From Roseateles chitinivorans (lineage in GTDB: Bacteria > Pseudomonadota > Gammaproteobacteria > Burkholderiales > Burkholderiaceae_C): a stretch of DNA of 32,773 bases. Under the pieces are notes generated by a model. That model did not search any database. It was not told the origin of the DNA and was given only the letters and a program-made list of their open reading frames with translations. The position numbers were made by a program, and so were the translations under genes. Location of the stretch: positions 1 through 32,773 of the forward strand of contig NZ_PEOG01000067.1 in NCBI RefSeq assembly GCF_002761755.1, in the 5' to 3' direction. This document shows, piece after piece, positions 31,801 through 32,773 of the stretch; the stretch's first letter is position 1, and every line of letters starts with the position of its first letter.

Positions 31801-32773
31801 GCACGCCGGTGATGGTCGGGCCCACCTGCCGCGACGCGGGCGGCTGGTCTTCGTCGGCGACCGCATGTACCGCGCGCGGCCAGTCGTGGCCGACGGCGAT
31901 CACGTCGCCGTTGGCGGAGAACGCCTGGCCCAGCATCCGCGACAGCGGCAGCCCGCGATCGCGTGCGCGCATCAGGATCTCGGTCGAGCCCAGCGACCCC
32001 GCGGCCAGTACGACCCGGCGGGCGATCACCTCGAACGGCTCACCCTGCCGCTCGCGCAGCAACTCGTCGGTGTGCTGCACGGCCACGCGCCAGCCGGCGC
32101 CGGGCACCGCCTCGAGTCCTTCGACGCTGGCGCCGCAGACCAACTCTGCGCCTTGTCGCCAGGCCTGCAGCAGCAGCCCGGTGTCCAGCGACTGCTTGGC
32201 CTCGTGGTTGCAGCCGGTCGCGCAATCACCGCAGGCGAGGCAGGGCCGGTGCGCCCACTCGGCGGCGCCGCGCGGACCCGCATCCATCGCGACCTGCAGC
32301 CGCGCCGCCCGGGTGCGCGCCGGATCCAGCGCCCGCAGCGCGTCCAGCCGGCGGATCGGGACCTCGGGCCGCTGCCCGCGCAGCCGCTCGATGGTGTTGT
32401 CGCCCTGGGCGTCGCGGACGCCGAGCAGCCGCTCGGCGCGCTCGAACCAGGGCGTCATGTCCTCGTCGAGGAAGGCCTGCGGCCAGCCAGGCTCGCGGAA
32501 CACCGCGGGATCGGGCCGCTCCATCACGCCCGCGTTGATCAGCGAACCGCCGCCCAGGCCGTTGGCCAGCGCGACACAGACATCCGGTCCCAGCCGCAGG
32601 TCGAAGAGCCCTTCGCGACGCCCCATCGGCGCCGAGGCGCCGGCCCGGGCGAGGCGCACATGCCCGGGCAGGTCGGCGAAGCGGCTGGGGAAGGCGCCGG
32701 GCAGGTACTCCCGGCCGCGTTCGAGGACCACGACGTTCAGGCGCCGGCCGTCCTCGCCGCGCCGACCGGCGAG
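28877..32773 (-). CDS. GMC oxidoreductase-alpha/beta hydrolase fusion (N-terminus outside window)
   Basis: At least 1298 residues lie in the window, and about 30 N-terminal residues with the FAD GxGxxG are probably missing. Fragment residues 1 to about 550 are a cholesterol-oxidase-like GMC oxidoreductase: V-V-V-L-E-R-G, L-G-G-G-S-L-I-N-A-G-V, H-P-L-G-G-C-A-M-G and closing G-S-L-A-I-N-P-A-L-T-I. Inside it is C-L-A-C-G-D-C-A-T-G-C (CxxCxxCxxxC). A middle beta-rich domain (about 560-930) follows. An alpha/beta hydrolase starts near 935 with M-I-H-G-Y-S-A-S-G. Its nucleophile elbow reads F-A-H-C-M-G-S, with Cys in place of Ser, and G-H-G-H-Q-D provides the His. Predicted substrates are sterol- or lipid-like alcohols and esters (inference). 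Confidence 0.87.
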   Translation of the reverse strand, partial: LAGRRGEDGRRLNVVVLERGREYLPGAFPSRFADLPGHVRLARAGASAPMGRREGLFDLRLGPDVCVALANGLGGGSLINAGVMERPDPAVFREPGWPQAFLDEDMTPWFERAERLLGVRDAQGDNTIERLRGQRPEVPIRRLDALRALDPARTRAARLQVAMDAGPRGAAEWAHRPCLACGDCATGCNHEAKQSLDTGLLLQAWRQGAELVCGASVEGLEAVPGAGWRVAVQHTDELLRERQGEPFEVIARRVVLAAGSLGSTEILMRARDRGLPLSRMLGQAFSANGDVIAVGHDWPRAVHAVADEDQPPASRQVGPTITGVLDAGPDHVVEDLAIPGALRPIFEEGFALAATLDALARPNAGPHEEREDFDDPFAVRPSTTARQLPLAIVGRDSGTGRLVRREGFAESGGVQVDWPGLRDEPAIARRHEALQRRLATQGARLLRNPLWQLLPPEMAFLSNDARGPMISVHPLGGCAMGDRGTDGVVDAIGQVFAGDGEAVHDGLVVLDGAIVPGSLAINPALTISALAQRALDRLVVAWGLGGQSPVAWRREGERPVFRDLADERMPEKPPASSPAHHDSPSQDTPPQQTVIEVRERLGGFVRWPGAPGAPVKYLELCVVYRPAALTALLRPGPERRLVVAPGSRLRVFEAREKRSGGFEVVGPKAGDGRLWPHEERSDDHALFSVPLAEGELTLFQREASGPLRRHARGLWAWAINRGVRDSWQGLVDWAGRRSAPKAPGAARAGLRARAVNAWHLAGHAGEARLMRYRVRIDPASDLPAWAGALRGQDLQGCKRISYTRRGNPWTQLSRMALTPIAGLAPPPGAREITLTVDLHHLARERLPLLRVRQARDIPSAVRDVGALMAYIARMTIGLHAWTFRKPDEAPLRRISRLPGAVPGLPEPVVIEMAAGRWGDAGAQRQDLDRPPGDEDERPVLIRLTRYARPGGVPMLMIHGYSASGTTFAHHSVRPGPAKLLWDAGHDVWVLDMRTSAGLPTATLPWTFEESAFNDIPLAVDRVLRETGHRRLNVFAHCMGSVMLHMALLEPREQPWERHHPLRALLKDRIAKLVISQVTPLMVMSPTNSLRGVLMQYLRPYLPMDGYTFRPDGPPTLVDHLLDRLLASLPYPDEEFDLENPPPWPPWRMRRTPWTATRHRMDLLYGRDFAAANVDQPVLDFIDDHFGPLNMDTVAQAIHFARCHEITDWQGASVYLDSLAKSLALLEAFPVLSLHGEDNGLCSADSAELLKDYYDQAAPGRYRYRVIAGHGHQDCLIGRHVATQVFPHVLAFLAEESQP

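Noticed and set aside
1..32773. tRNA, rRNA, CRISPR array, insertion sequence or attachment site
   Set aside because: No cloverleaf, regularly spaced direct repeats, transposase or terminal inverted repeats were found on reading both strands.

Overview
The window is high-GC DNA with dense bacterial gene packing. Gene content points to a betaproteobacterium of the order Burkholderiales, probably a Roseateles/Mitsuaria/Rubrivivax-like member. The apaG - 'SpecificRecomb' - mltA neighbourhood, the fused indolepyruvate:ferredoxin oxidoreductase with a divergent Lrp/AsnC regulator, the DUF2157/DUF4401/GDYXXLXY genes and the secreted GH18 chitinase all fit. The genus is inference. No rRNA, tRNA, CRISPR array, insertion sequence or prophage was seen.

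Layout. Positions 1-96 hold the start of a leftward gene with a Tat-like N-terminus. Positions 207-4004 hold apaG, a large polytopic 'site-specific recombinase' family protein, a predicted 39-residue membrane protein and mltA. Positions 4065-5918 hold a DUF427 protein, an unrecognised small protein and a class II Fic AMP-transferase with a C-terminal winged helix; four alternating copies of a 10-bp operator-like repeat precede fic. Positions 5923-8510 are a leftward membrane-protein pair (DUF2157, then a DUF4401-GDYXXLXY fusion), divergent from a dienelactone hydrolase and a secreted M28 peptidase (8615-10842).

Positions 10859-12135 are a leftward two-gene module: an XRE-type regulator coupled by TTGA to a DUF6036 nucleotidyltransferase-like protein, with nested inverted repeats over the regulator start. 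Leftward genes then follow: exported YciI-like protein, methylglyoxal synthase, exported GH18 chitinase, exported unknown protein, matrixin-like protease coupled to an EamA-type exporter, and a canonical hipBA toxin-antitoxin pair with an array of AGGCTGT half-sites. An Lrp/AsnC regulator (19224-19820) diverges from the 1186-residue indolepyruvate:ferredoxin oxidoreductase (20029-23589), which is followed by strong hairpins.

Positions 23859-25515 are a tight pair: an exported DUF2167 protein and a site-2-protease-like M50 membrane metalloprotease. Positions 25555-32773 are a leftward operon of three genes joined by ATGA overlaps: a very large GMC oxidoreductase/alpha-beta hydrolase fusion (N-terminus outside the window), a PhoD-like metallophosphatase and a CYTH-CHAD protein. 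This operon is the best candidate for an undescribed multi-enzyme system. The Fic operator array and the XRE-DUF6036 module are the next most interesting.
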